IMG/VR virus record: IMGVR_UViG_3300025030_000454 | Coordinates: 1-21,139 of that record | Length of the DNA stretch: 21,139 nucleotides | From: a virus | Reading direction: 5' to 3' (one strand) | Part shown: piece after piece, positions 1 to 7,354 of the stretch | How the letters are laid out: every line of letters begins with the position of its first letter | Position numbering within the stretch: position 1 is the stretch's first letter | Notes under the pieces: model-generated | What the model was told of the DNA's origin: nothing | The model's input: the letters and a program-made list of their open reading frames with translations, nothing else | Databases searched by the model: none | Made by a program: the position numbers and the translations under genes

Positions 1-323
1 TCTTTATTTTCTTCAACTCTAAAAAATGTTAATTCTTCATTAGTTGGTACAAAATTAAGTACTGGATAATAATTTTTTAAATAATTTGGCTCATTCTTTA
101 GGTGAAATGTTCCATCTTTGTCTTTTTTTAGTACTACTCTAAAAGGATTTATCTGTGACAAAAATCTTTTTGCTATATTCCTTGAAGCATTTATATCAGC
201 CTGCACAATGTGGAGTTTGCCATCTTTTATTGATGCAAATAATTCGCCTCCTCTCAAAGGTAGAATATCATTTATTTTTATAGATTTATTTTTTACATTC
301 TCTTTATCTATTTCTATCAAATC
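1..323 (-). pseudogene. cas12b: C-terminal fragment of a Cas12b-like (type V-B) CRISPR effector, split by the prophage
   Basis: Reading the minus strand from 323 to the window edge gives 107 codons with no stop. The sequence includes NDILPLRGGELFAS, then LHIVQADINASRNIAKRF, then NYYPVLNFVPTNEELTFF. The D-I-N-A-S block fits the RuvC-III motif of Cas12/TnpB nucleases, whose Asp is catalytic. From memory of Alicyclobacillus Cas12b, GEIFVS, HADLNAAQNLQQRL and SNKVFYTNTGVTYYERE occur in the same order and at similar spacing, so Cas12b fits better than TnpB. At least 60 residues follow the motif, whereas TnpB usually ends soon after it. Upstream the frame enters phage terminal DNA and meets a TAA at 357-359, with no plausible start. 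The RuvC-I, RuvC-II and recognition lobes are absent here. The C terminus continues left of base 1. Family assignment is by eye. Confidence 0.72.
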
Positions 324-325
324 TG
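319..325. other. Prophage-host junction (predicted)
   Basis: The junction is placed between 323 and 324. Phage DNA would begin with TGTAACA, matching the terminal TG dinucleotide of Mu-type elements. The core of the first 22-bp repeat begins at nucleotide 21 counted from that TG, as in the Mu right end as I remember it. If transposition made a 5-bp target duplication, it would be AAATC (319-323). The other copy should flank the far end of the prophage, outside this window. Confidence 0.6.
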
Positions 326-407
326 TAACAGTGCTTTTATTTTGCAAAAAAAATGCTTATAGTTTGCAAAATAAAACTTTAGAAAAAGCGTTTAATTTGC
401 AAACTAA
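324..407. repeat. Prophage right end with three 22-bp transposase-site-like repeats
   Basis: Three 22-bp units lie at 331-352, 353-374 and 386-407. Fifteen of 22 positions are identical in all three. Each has GC at unit positions 3-4 and TTTGCAAA at positions 11-18, followed by an A-rich end. The first two abut exactly and the third is 33 bp from the second. Mu attR likewise has abutting 22-bp R1 and R2 and a separated R3. The terminal TG at 324-325 puts the core GC of the first unit at nucleotides 21-22, as in Mu. I infer that these are binding sites for the phage's own MuA-like transposase. The 408-442 remainder up to the last gene is AT-rich and shows nothing else clear. Confidence 0.7.
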
Positions 408-442
408 TTAGCGCAAAATCATAAACTAATCAACAAAAAAAA

Positions 443-838
443 TCAACCATCAATAGCGCCTGCAAAAGACCCACTTTTCAATAGTGTGTATAAAAATGTA
501 AGAAGTATATCATGAATAGAATTCAAGACAACATTATTTTCTGCTTCAGAAATTTGGTAATTTAACTTGTCGATTTTTATATTCTTTTCACCTTTTATAT
601 TACTATATAAAATCTCTACTGTCTCAAAAATACTTGTAATTTCATTTTCTTCTAAAGAAAAGGAAATATTTTTGGTATCTAAAGATTCTCCTTTATCTCT
701 TATCTCTTTGTCTTTATATCCAGAGATAGTTAGAAAAATATTTTTATTATCTGTATTTTTAACAAGATGAAATTTTTCTATAACCCAATAACCAGCATTA
801 TAACCTTTATTGGTCATTTTTTCTAAAATTAAAGCCAT
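443..838 (-). CDS. Hypothetical phage protein next to the right end
   Basis: A 131-residue product that I do not recognise. It begins MALILEKMTNKGYNAGYWVI and ends LLKSGSFAGAIDG. The first half alternates charged and hydrophobic residues in a way that suggests beta strands, and the C-terminal third (residues about 105-122) looks helical and hydrophobic. An AAGGGG ribosome-binding site precedes the ATG, 15 bases after the tail fibre stop. It is the last gene before the phage end, where Mu carries accessory genes such as mom. Nothing here resembles Mom, an invertase or a fibre-assembly protein. A small virion or baseplate accessory protein is possible because it is cotranscribed with the tail genes, but no function can be assigned. 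Confidence 0.75.
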   Translation of the reverse strand: MALILEKMTNKGYNAGYWVIEKFHLVKNTDNKNIFLTISGYKDKEIRDKGESLDTKNISFSLEENEITSIFETVEILYSNIKGEKNIKIDKLNYQISEAENNVVLNSIHDILLTFLYTLLKSGSFAGAIDG

Positions 839-853
839 ATTAACCCCTTTTTT

Positions 854-3391
854 TTAAAAACTTTTAGCACAAATATATAGATACGCTGAAAAAAAAGCCC
901 CTGTCGATTCACCATGAGATAATATTGTTATAGCAGAATTACCAGAAGAATAATCAGAAAAATTACGTGTTTGTTGAACAGAAACGCCTGTCTTACTTCC
1001 TTCCTTATTTCCTATAATTCCTGCATTGTAAGTAACTCCATTAAGAACTTGAGAGCCAACAACTCTCGTAGTTAAACCTTGCGTATGCGGTAATCGAAAC
1101 TGTGTGTAATCAATATTATTTCCATACGTAAATTTAATTCTATCATACAATTCAGGGTAATCATTTATTGGAAGATATCTACCATCACAAAGCAAAAATT
1201 TTCCTTCAGGCAATAAACAAGCTGAATATTTTAATTCCCCAACGAAACAAGTTAGATTTAACAAATCTTTCGAATATTTTTGAGTTGCCAAAACATCCCA
1301 AATGTTCCAAGTCATTATATTATCTTTTGAAAGTGCACCAGTCCTAATAAAAGTATTGCCAGCACTGTCTTTGACTTCTTGGCGAAAATACTTTGTGCCA
1401 TCACTCGTGATCCAACCGAAATGCAAAAATTTTCCGTACCACCAAAACGGGAATTGTGTACTAAAAGTAGTTGTTGCATTATACTTTGCGTTTGGATGTA
1501 CCCAAAACGAAAAAAATCCTGCTTCTGTTACTGTATCAGGATTCCACACAATTAAAAGATTTTCAGCACCAATTGTTCCTAAATTAATACCAGAGAAAAC
1601 GTTTTGTAAAATATTTTGGCGACTAGTTTCAATAGATGTTGCCATTTCAGTGTTTGATGGAGCATTTAAATTTGATAATGCTGTAGTTGGATTATCAAAT
1701 GTATTATTACATTTTCTGCTATCTGATAATCTACTATCATTACCTCGACAGACATCATCTACACCTGTACCAAAATTTCTATTGAAAGCAGTGTTTGGGG
1801 TGATTTTATCTTGCTTTGTTGTTATGACATTTAATATTTCTGCTTTTAGGGTATTTATTGCATTTTGTACATATGTTGTTGTTGTGTAGCTATTCCAACC
1901 ATAACCAAAATCGCCATCAAGTGCATTATTTGAAAAAACACCAGAATAATTACTTTGTCTTGTAAAGATTGAACCATCGTCAAAAATTATCAGTTGTACG
2001 AAAAAATCATTATTATCTCGTTTACTATTATAAAAAACAAAAATGAAAAAATTATAAAATTTTGGTGTATGAGAAATACTTCTATTATCACTGAATCCAT
2101 TATATTTACCAGGTGTTTTTAAATTGTTCAAATCATAATTTTTCACTAAATATACACCTGTTTGAGCATATTCTTTTGTTAAAATTGCTTCGTTATTTAT
2201 TAATATTGCAATCTCATCATCTGTCAATGTCTCAGTTTTCAAATAATATAAAGAGTTGTGATTATGAGTGTTTAGTTGATTCTGAATATTAGAAATTTGA
2301 CTTAGAACATTATTCGCAAAATTTGCGTCATTGTTTAATGCTTTTGCTAATTCTTGCAAAGTATCTAAATTCGCCGTAGCACCATTTAAAAGTGCGTCAA
2401 TTTTAGTATTTGTATAGTTTTTGGAATCTAATAGAGTTGTCGCAAGTTTATTATCTGTTTCAACTCTTGAATAAACTTCATTTTTTGCATAATAATTCGC
2501 TAATGTCTCTAAAAAATAATTTTCTAACTGAGTTTTCAAACTGCTTGTTTTTGTGTTTAGGTCTTCGGAATCGATGATTTTCACAAAATTAACCCAATTA
2601 TAATCCTCTAATAGATAATTATTTGCTTCTTTATAAACTTTTGAGTGTACTTTTCTTATGTACATTTTCCCACTATTTGAAAAAAAGACTTGAGTAATAT
2701 GTGAACCATCGTTCAAATCTTGACGAAATACCATTAAAAAATAGGAAAATGCTTCGGGTGCATTCATTGATAAATACTCAGTATCCTTATAATAACCAAA
2801 ATTATTTCCTTGTTTTATCACATTGTTTAATGGATAATTAATTTTGATGTTTTCACCACTGATAAATATATTTAAATCAACTATTTTTTTTACTCTTTCA
2901 TAAAAAAGAGTAAATTGTCCAGAAGATTCTAATAAAATATCTGCTATTAATAATGAATCATTTGGTATTATAGGTCTAGCAGGTTTTTCTCCTTCGAGAC
3001 TTTGAATTATAGCTAATTCAAAAGAATCAATTTTTTTTATACTAACTAAATTTCTTTTCAAGTCCAATGATTTTGAGTTTGGATCATCAATTTTTAAATG
3101 TCTCAAAACTAAAGAAATCCATTTTTTATTGTTATTTAAAGGAAGAGCATTATCATCAATGTTGTAGATTTGATTGTTACTATAATAAATATATTTGCCA
3201 TCGTTCGTGTAACCAAGTCCAGCACCGACAACAACACTTCTTCCTTGAGAAAAAGCCTCAAAACCTCGAATTATGCCTAAATTTTTTAACGATTCACGAC
3301 TAAAATTAATTTCTTGTTCAACTTTATTAAATAAATCATTAAAAAAAGTATTTGTCATTAGAAATCCTGTAAAAATATTCGGTGTAACCAT
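854..3391 (-). CDS. Tail fibre / receptor-binding protein with C-terminal tail collar domain
   Basis: The 845-residue product is the likely host-receptor-binding fibre. Residues about 717-845 form a phage tail collar domain: GELKYSACLLPEGKFLLCDG, then a YGN turn and FRLPHTQG. Around residues 344-364 is LDTLQELAKALNNDANF, a segment typical of fibre shafts, followed by NTHNHNSLYYLK. Three segments (about 218-255, 427-500 and 607-700) share a pattern of hydrophobic strands, a G-x-x-Y/F-x-R turn and aromatic residues, and look like pyocin-knob modules. The ATG at 3391 follows AGGAGA and sits beside the preceding stop. A second in-frame ATG at codon 12 (MTNTFF) also has a weak AGGA site, so the start is not certain. 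No fibre-assembly chaperone gene follows. Confidence 0.9.
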   Translation of the reverse strand: MVTPNIFTGFLMTNTFFNDLFNKVEQEINFSRESLKNLGIIRGFEAFSQGRSVVVGAGLGYTNDGKYIYYSNNQIYNIDDNALPLNNNKKWISLVLRHLKIDDPNSKSLDLKRNLVSIKKIDSFELAIIQSLEGEKPARPIIPNDSLLIADILLESSGQFTLFYERVKKIVDLNIFISGENIKINYPLNNVIKQGNNFGYYKDTEYLSMNAPEAFSYFLMVFRQDLNDGSHITQVFFSNSGKMYIRKVHSKVYKEANNYLLEDYNWVNFVKIIDSEDLNTKTSSLKTQLENYFLETLANYYAKNEVYSRVETDNKLATTLLDSKNYTNTKIDALLNGATANLDTLQELAKALNNDANFANNVLSQISNIQNQLNTHNHNSLYYLKTETLTDDEIAILINNEAILTKEYAQTGVYLVKNYDLNNLKTPGKYNGFSDNRSISHTPKFYNFFIFVFYNSKRDNNDFFVQLIIFDDGSIFTRQSNYSGVFSNNALDGDFGYGWNSYTTTTYVQNAINTLKAEILNVITTKQDKITPNTAFNRNFGTGVDDVCRGNDSRLSDSRKCNNTFDNPTTALSNLNAPSNTEMATSIETSRQNILQNVFSGINLGTIGAENLLIVWNPDTVTEAGFFSFWVHPNAKYNATTTFSTQFPFWWYGKFLHFGWITSDGTKYFRQEVKDSAGNTFIRTGALSKDNIMTWNIWDVLATQKYSKDLLNLTCFVGELKYSACLLPEGKFLLCDGRYLPINDYPELYDRIKFTYGNNIDYTQFRLPHTQGLTTRVVGSQVLNGVTYNAGIIGNKEGSKTGVSVQQTRNFSDYSSGNSAITILSHGESTGAFFSAYLYICAKSF

Positions 3392-3392
3392 A

Positions 3393-3902
3393 TCATTCTC
3401 CTATGATCGAAAAAATTATATCAGGGTCAAGGAAGTTATCTAAAAAATCGTATATCTGCTGATATTCTTCTATTGTTAAATTTTTAATGTACAAATAAAT
3501 ACTTGCTACATCACCAAAAATCGAATCAATCCCAATTTGATTAAAATCTATTCGCCAAATTTGGCGTGGGAATTCGATATATCTATATCTATCTTTAAAA
3601 AAAATATCAAGAAAAACATCAAGCGATTTTTTTTCTCCTATCCTTTCAAGATAAAAGAAAGGCATAGATACTCTATCTCGAATAGATTTCTCTGTATCTA
3701 TGTTGTATTGAGGTATGAAAAAAGAAACCCTATGTTTTTCCAAAGATTCTTTATCAGATAAAAAAGGAAAAAAATTAAAAATTGTTTGAATACAATCATT
3801 TTTAAATATTTCAAATACTCTGGCAATAAATTTGAAAAGCTTTAAATGATTAGGTTTTTTAAATCTATCAGGTTTAATCACTGATTCAATATAATCAAAC
3901 AT
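3393..3902 (-). CDS. Tail protein I / gp48-like baseplate protein
   Basis: The 169-residue product starts MFDYIESVIKPDRFKKPNHL. It sits between baseplate J and the tail fibre, the slot of P2 gpI and Mu gp48, which link the baseplate to the fibres. The sequence is diverged, so the call rests mainly on position and size. I chose the ATG at 3902 over an earlier one at 3941 because it overlaps the gpJ stop as TAATG and has AAGGTGG at good distance; the earlier ATG lies inside gpJ without such a site. The C-terminal half (EEYQQIYDFLDNFLDPD) ends in acidic and aromatic residues, as seen in several tail I proteins. Confidence 0.75.
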   Translation of the reverse strand: MFDYIESVIKPDRFKKPNHLKLFKFIARVFEIFKNDCIQTIFNFFPFLSDKESLEKHRVSFFIPQYNIDTEKSIRDRVSMPFFYLERIGEKKSLDVFLDIFFKDRYRYIEFPRQIWRIDFNQIGIDSIFGDVASIYLYIKNLTIEEYQQIYDFLDNFLDPDIIFSIIGE

Positions 3903-4954
3903 TATATACCCACCTTTGTTATCGTTGGCTTTATGAAACAAGTCGAATAATCTGAAATTTCAATATCATTTGATGGCGATATAACTAATGATTGAAAGGA
4001 AAAAGAAGAATAAAGAGCATGATAAATCTTTGCTATCACAAATTTTTCACCAATCAAGAATGAATTATTCATCGCATCAATTTTATTTTGAATTTCTGCT
4101 GATGTACAATCTCCAATAAAAGATATGGTTATTAAAACATCTTTTTTTGATGCAACCCAAACTAACAAGTCTCTACAAATTGCACCCCTATCTATAATTG
4201 TATTCTTGACATTATTAACAATAAAATTAGTGTTTTCACCAACAACCGTAGAAATGACAACGTCTGTTGTACCAGCCCCTCTTGGTGTGCGTATTACTTT
4301 GACATCTTGAACGCCTAAAACACTTTTGGCTATATAAATATATTTTGATTTTGGAAATTGTTCAGAAAAAGAATTCCATTTTGCTTTGATTTTTTGACGC
4401 AGAGATTCATCTTTTTCATCATCTAATCCAGCAATCGCTATGTAGTTATTTTGAGGAATAATTATTTTATCTAAGCCATCAACAACTTTAGTTGAGCGTA
4501 TAGTTAGATTTGATGAGGTAAGATTGTATTTTATTCCTTCAAATTCAGATTCGCAAGGAATTTGAAAGTTGATTTGATTTTCTTCAAATGATATATCTGA
4601 AAGAACTTTAAATCTCAATACAGTGCCCTCAACGACAAACCATGTTCCAGCAGAAATTTTACCAGAAGCATAACTACTTCCTAAAAAAATGATTTGCGTT
4701 TTTCTTCCAGAAGATCTTGTCACTCCAATAAGCATTCCCCATAGATCTAAAAAATTTCCTGAAGCTGTTGAATAATTTGTTTGTACCAACAATTCGATAA
4801 GTCCAGAATATAAAAAGTTTATTATTTTCACGATGGTATTGATAAAACCTAACATTGTGCCATTTTCATTAAAATTTGTTATTCCAGTTTCTTCTTTTGC
4901 TATATTTGAAATTTCATCTTTTCTTTCTTCATCAGTTTTATAGAGCCAACTCAT
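3902..4954 (-). CDS. Baseplate J-like protein (Mu gp47 family)
   Basis: The 350-residue product matches the baseplate J wedge family in length and motifs. The N terminus (residues about 1-60) is helical, with DEERKDEISNIAKEE and a small aromatic-hydrophobic segment. NFLDLWGMLIGVTRSSG gives the conserved 'LD.wG..LGv.R' block. G-T-W-F-V-V-E-G-T and the GLDDEKDESLRQKIKAKW motif (about 176-193) are characteristic. J proteins form the wedges around the central hub in contractile tails. The ATG overlaps the preceding stop as ATGA and has an AGGAGG site. Mu, P2 and many phage-tail-like particles have this gene directly before tail protein I, as here. Confidence 0.92.
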   Translation of the reverse strand: MSWLYKTDEERKDEISNIAKEETGITNFNENGTMLGFINTIVKIINFLYSGLIELLVQTNYSTASGNFLDLWGMLIGVTRSSGRKTQIIFLGSSYASGKISAGTWFVVEGTVLRFKVLSDISFEENQINFQIPCESEFEGIKYNLTSSNLTIRSTKVVDGLDKIIIPQNNYIAIAGLDDEKDESLRQKIKAKWNSFSEQFPKSKYIYIAKSVLGVQDVKVIRTPRGAGTTDVVISTVVGENTNFIVNNVKNTIIDRGAICRDLLVWVASKKDVLITISFIGDCTSAEIQNKIDAMNNSFLIGEKFVIAKIYHALYSSFSFQSLVISPSNDIEISDYSTCFIKPTITKVGI

Positions 4955-5310
4955 ACATTTCCTCCTATAACTTCCTCGTTTGTGAATACTAAATTTTGAG
5001 TAGTATCATAGTTAAGACATTGAAATTCAATTTTGTATTCAATAGTCTTAGAATAAATCTCAACTTTCACATTAACAGAGTCAAAGTCAATTCTTGGTTC
5101 TTTGAAAGCAGTATCTTTCATTATAGATTTGATTTCATCAATTGTAATATCTTCATTATTAATACAAGGAAAAAGTGCTTTTGCAAGAGCTACTTTCAAA
5201 TCTTGAGCTACGCATTCACCAGCAAAAACATGCTCTAGATTTCCATCAGGAGTTATTACAATATCGTAATTATCATTAAGTTTAATATCTATGCCTAAAA
5301 AATCACTCAT
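4951..5310 (-). CDS. Baseplate wedge protein, Mu gp46 / GPW-gp25-like
   Basis: The 119-residue product (MSDFLGIDIKLNDNYDIV...) has a short acidic beta-rich start, ITPDGNLEHVFAGE, and then a helix ECVAQDLKVALAKALFP. This is the layout of Mu gp46 and of the gpW/gp25 baseplate family, where an 'ai.qdl...L.t..GE' segment is usual. It lies between spike V and baseplate J, as in Mu, and would sit at the tail end of the sheath in the wedge. The ATG at 5310 was chosen over an upstream in-frame ATG at 5361 because it overlaps the gpV stop as TAATG and has GGGAAGG upstream. The end overlaps the J start by four bases. Confidence 0.82.
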   Translation of the reverse strand: MSDFLGIDIKLNDNYDIVITPDGNLEHVFAGECVAQDLKVALAKALFPCINNEDITIDEIKSIMKDTAFKEPRIDFDSVNVKVEIYSKTIEYKIEFQCLNYDTTQNLVFTNEEVIGGNV

Positions 5311-5963
5311 TATTTTACCTTCCCATATTTGGATAAAGAAGTTGCTACTGGGTTTTGACAACTTGCCAAAGATGTACTTGGTGTTGTAGTGCCTACCCCA
5401 GACGGCATCCCAGTGTAGTCATGTGTATGGGTTTTAAATTGAGTCAAAAGAGTTTCAAATTTCTTTTCAAAAGTATCTCCTAAAATTAAAAAGTCAGTAG
5501 CTTCATCTCCCCCAATAGCAAAACTAGAAGAAGATAGAGTCAAATTGCTGTTTTCTCCATTCAACAAATAAATTTTACCTTCTTTAAAAATAAATTTTAA
5601 ACTTTTACCATCTGTAATTAAAAAACTTTGTTTCTCAAAATTAGCGCAGTTGTATTTATCTGCATAAATAGATTGAATATATGGATATGCTTTATTAGCT
5701 CTTATAAAACCAACAACAACTAATACACCAATTTGTGGCAAACAATATATACCTTCACCTGAGTTGCCAGCCCAAATCATGTTTAATGGAACTTCAGAAA
5801 TAATGTCTTGCGTTTCTTCAAAACTACCTGGAGTTATAATTTTTACATCACAACAATATTTACCTCTACCCTTACCCTCGTACACTTTGATTACTTTTGC
5901 TATTTCTGGAAATTGACGATGAGGTAAAAGCGAATTAATTAGATTTTCAATCATTTGTTTCAT
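5310..5963 (-). CDS. Baseplate assembly protein V / tail spike (Mu gp45-like)
   Basis: The 217-residue product has the layout of gpV-type spikes. An N-terminal OB-like domain contains AKVIKVYEGKGRGKYCCDV, then EVPLNMIWAGNSGEGIYCLP, the 'v.v...g...G....P..G..Vlv.f' core. A beta-helix-like stretch follows (about 118-165: SLKFIFKEGKIYLLNGENSN). The C-terminal part has FKTHTHDYTGMPSGVGTTTP; histidine pairs near the tip bind iron in P2-like spikes, though only HTH is seen here. The spike punctures the outer envelope during tail contraction. The ATG at 5963 is preferred over an upstream TTG at 6002, but its GGAAGG lies 13 bases away. An ATG at 5954 is another candidate. Confidence 0.82.
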   Translation of the reverse strand: MKQMIENLINSLLPHRQFPEIAKVIKVYEGKGRGKYCCDVKIITPGSFEETQDIISEVPLNMIWAGNSGEGIYCLPQIGVLVVVGFIRANKAYPYIQSIYADKYNCANFEKQSFLITDGKSLKFIFKEGKIYLLNGENSNLTLSSSSFAIGGDEATDFLILGDTFEKKFETLLTQFKTHTHDYTGMPSGVGTTTPSTSLASCQNPVATSLSKYGKVK

Positions 5964-6678
5964 AATAAATTTTAGACCTTCCTTTACCATCAATAAACTC
6001 AAAAAAAGTTTGAATAGAAGTATAATTTTTAAAATTAATTAATATTGAATTATTTGCCCTTATGTTTGTTGGTAAGCATTCAATAATACCCACAGAATCA
6101 TTAGTTATATTTTTTTTTGTTAAAAAACTGATTGTTTTTGTTTTTAATATATACTTCTCTTTTTCAACAAAATGAAATACGCCTTTTTTATCAAAAAAAC
6201 TTAAAATCTCTTGATTTGTATAATCTTTAATGATCTGCTTTAATCTTTGTATAATCAACAGAGCATTTTCTTTGTATATAGGAAATCTATCTATTTCACA
6301 ATCTATGAAATTAATATTGAAATTATTTATATTCATTTTTTGTAAAATCTCTACAAGGATATTTTGAGCAGTTTCTCTTCTGTATGATTGTATGATTTTT
6401 TGATAGTGTAAATCTTTAGAGCCTTCTTTCAAAAAAAGAATAGACTTATCTTTGAAATTATGACAAGCATCTATAAAGCCATTGAAAATATCTTCTGTTT
6501 CATCTGTTTTGAACGAGATTTTAACAGTTTGATATTGTACTGGAACTATTTTATCAAAAATAGTTACTTTTGCAAAAGCGAAATGCGGACTTTGTGTATC
6601 CTGTAAATAAAAATCAGTGATATTTATTTTTTTACCATTTACGATTAAAGTAACAGTATAATTAAAAACATTTTCCAT
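5947..6678 (-). CDS. Baseplate hub protein, gpP / late control D-like (Mu gp44)
   Basis: The 243-residue product begins MENVFNYTVTLIVNGKKINI and contains FYLQDTQSPHFAFAKVTIFD, DETEDIFNGFIDAC and SYRRETAQNILVEILQKM. These fit the gpD/gpP hub fold, in which two beta-barrel-like domains form the ring around the spike. It is somewhat short compared with Mu gp44. The position between the gp43-slot protein and spike V agrees. The start at 6678 is supported by AAGGAG six bases upstream; an upstream ATG at 6702 lies within the previous gene and has no site. The C-terminal end overlaps the start of gpV by 17 bases. Confidence 0.8.
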   Translation of the reverse strand: MENVFNYTVTLIVNGKKINITDFYLQDTQSPHFAFAKVTIFDKIVPVQYQTVKISFKTDETEDIFNGFIDACHNFKDKSILFLKEGSKDLHYQKIIQSYRRETAQNILVEILQKMNINNFNINFIDCEIDRFPIYKENALLIIQRLKQIIKDYTNQEILSFFDKKGVFHFVEKEKYILKTKTISFLTKKNITNDSVGIIECLPTNIRANNSILINFKNYTSIQTFFEFIDGKGRSKIYYETND

Positions 6679-6688
6679 TGCATTCTCC

Positions 6689-7354
6689 TTAGCGATTGCC
6701 ATATCCGGGTATTTGTAATTTCAATTGAAGTTCTTTTATAGATGCATCATCATAATTTCCAAAACCTCTGATTTTAAGTTTAGTGTTGTTATCTTGAGTT
6801 TGTTTTGAATATTCAATTACTGGTTTCTGCTCAATCTGAGTTTGAACTTTGTTTATTGTTGGATTGTGTTCAATGAAATTCAAAGTTATTTTAAACTCAT
6901 TTACAGACTCTTTTGAACTCATAGATTTTATAAGGACATTTTCTACACCTCTAGAGTTTATGTGTTTATTAGTTATTTTATAAATCTTAACTGATTCACC
7001 TTGAAGTTTTTTAAATATCCCATTTAATTTTTCAAGTTTGTCGTATTTTGAGTTAATTATTTTACCGTTCTCATCTTTGTCATTCAAAAAAATAATTTCA
7101 ACTGTAAAACCAGAATCACTGAAACCTTTAATTAATTTTTTTGAACCTGATTCACCTGCTGTGGTAGCATCATCAAATTCGACTTCACAATCACCGTCAA
7201 TCGACAGAATTACACCTGGTAATTCAATTCCATCAAGTTTAATTACATCATTTTTCAATTCAATGGGTTTGTTTTTGATACCAGATTGATCTATTTGTCG
7301 CTTAATATTTAAGTTTTGTTGTTTTGCATATAAAATCAATTCCTTTTGTGTCAT
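6689..7354 (-). CDS. Tail/baseplate protein in the Mu gp43 slot
   Basis: The 221-residue product lies between tape measure and hub. A central region (residues about 42-160) reads IELPGVILSIDGDCEVEFDD and goes on through GESGSKKLIKGFSDSGFTVE to FKITLNFIEHNP. This looks like the beta-rich domain of tail proteins that cap the tube or connect it to the hub. The final 30 residues (KIRGFGNYDDASIKELQLKL) may be a flexible adaptor. Mu gp43 (N) is described as a DNA-circularisation or tail protein and is longer. No LysM domain is obvious. The start has AGGTG and overlaps the tape-measure stop as ATGA. Function is inferred from position, with only moderate sequence support. Confidence 0.7.
   Translation of the reverse strand: MTQKELILYAKQQNLNIKRQIDQSGIKNKPIELKNDVIKLDGIELPGVILSIDGDCEVEFDDATTAGESGSKKLIKGFSDSGFTVEIIFLNDKDENGKIINSKYDKLEKLNGIFKKLQGESVKIYKITNKHINSRGVENVLIKSMSSKESVNEFKITLNFIEHNPTINKVQTQIEQKPVIEYSKQTQDNNTKLKIRGFGNYDDASIKELQLKLQIPGYGNR

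Noticed and set aside
1-323. TnpB of an IS200/IS605 element
   Set aside because: The RuvC-III motif is shared, but at least 60 more residues follow it and the flanking blocks match Cas12b better. It is not fully excluded.
331-407. CRISPR repeat remnant beside the Cas12b-like gene
   Set aside because: Units of 22 bp abut, with no spacer-sized variable DNA, and they fit transposase sites at a TG terminus much better.
118-411. Plus-strand open frame of 97 codons
   Set aside because: It is antisense to the Cas12b-like fragment and crosses the phage-host junction; it has no ribosome-binding site and a biased Phe/Ser/Ile composition.
408-442. Late-operon terminator before the phage end
   Set aside because: There is a T-run after the last stop on the minus strand but no GC-rich stem in front of it.
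1302-1889. Plus-strand frame of 195 codons inside the tail fibre gene
   Set aside because: Antisense to a well supported gene, with no start signal.
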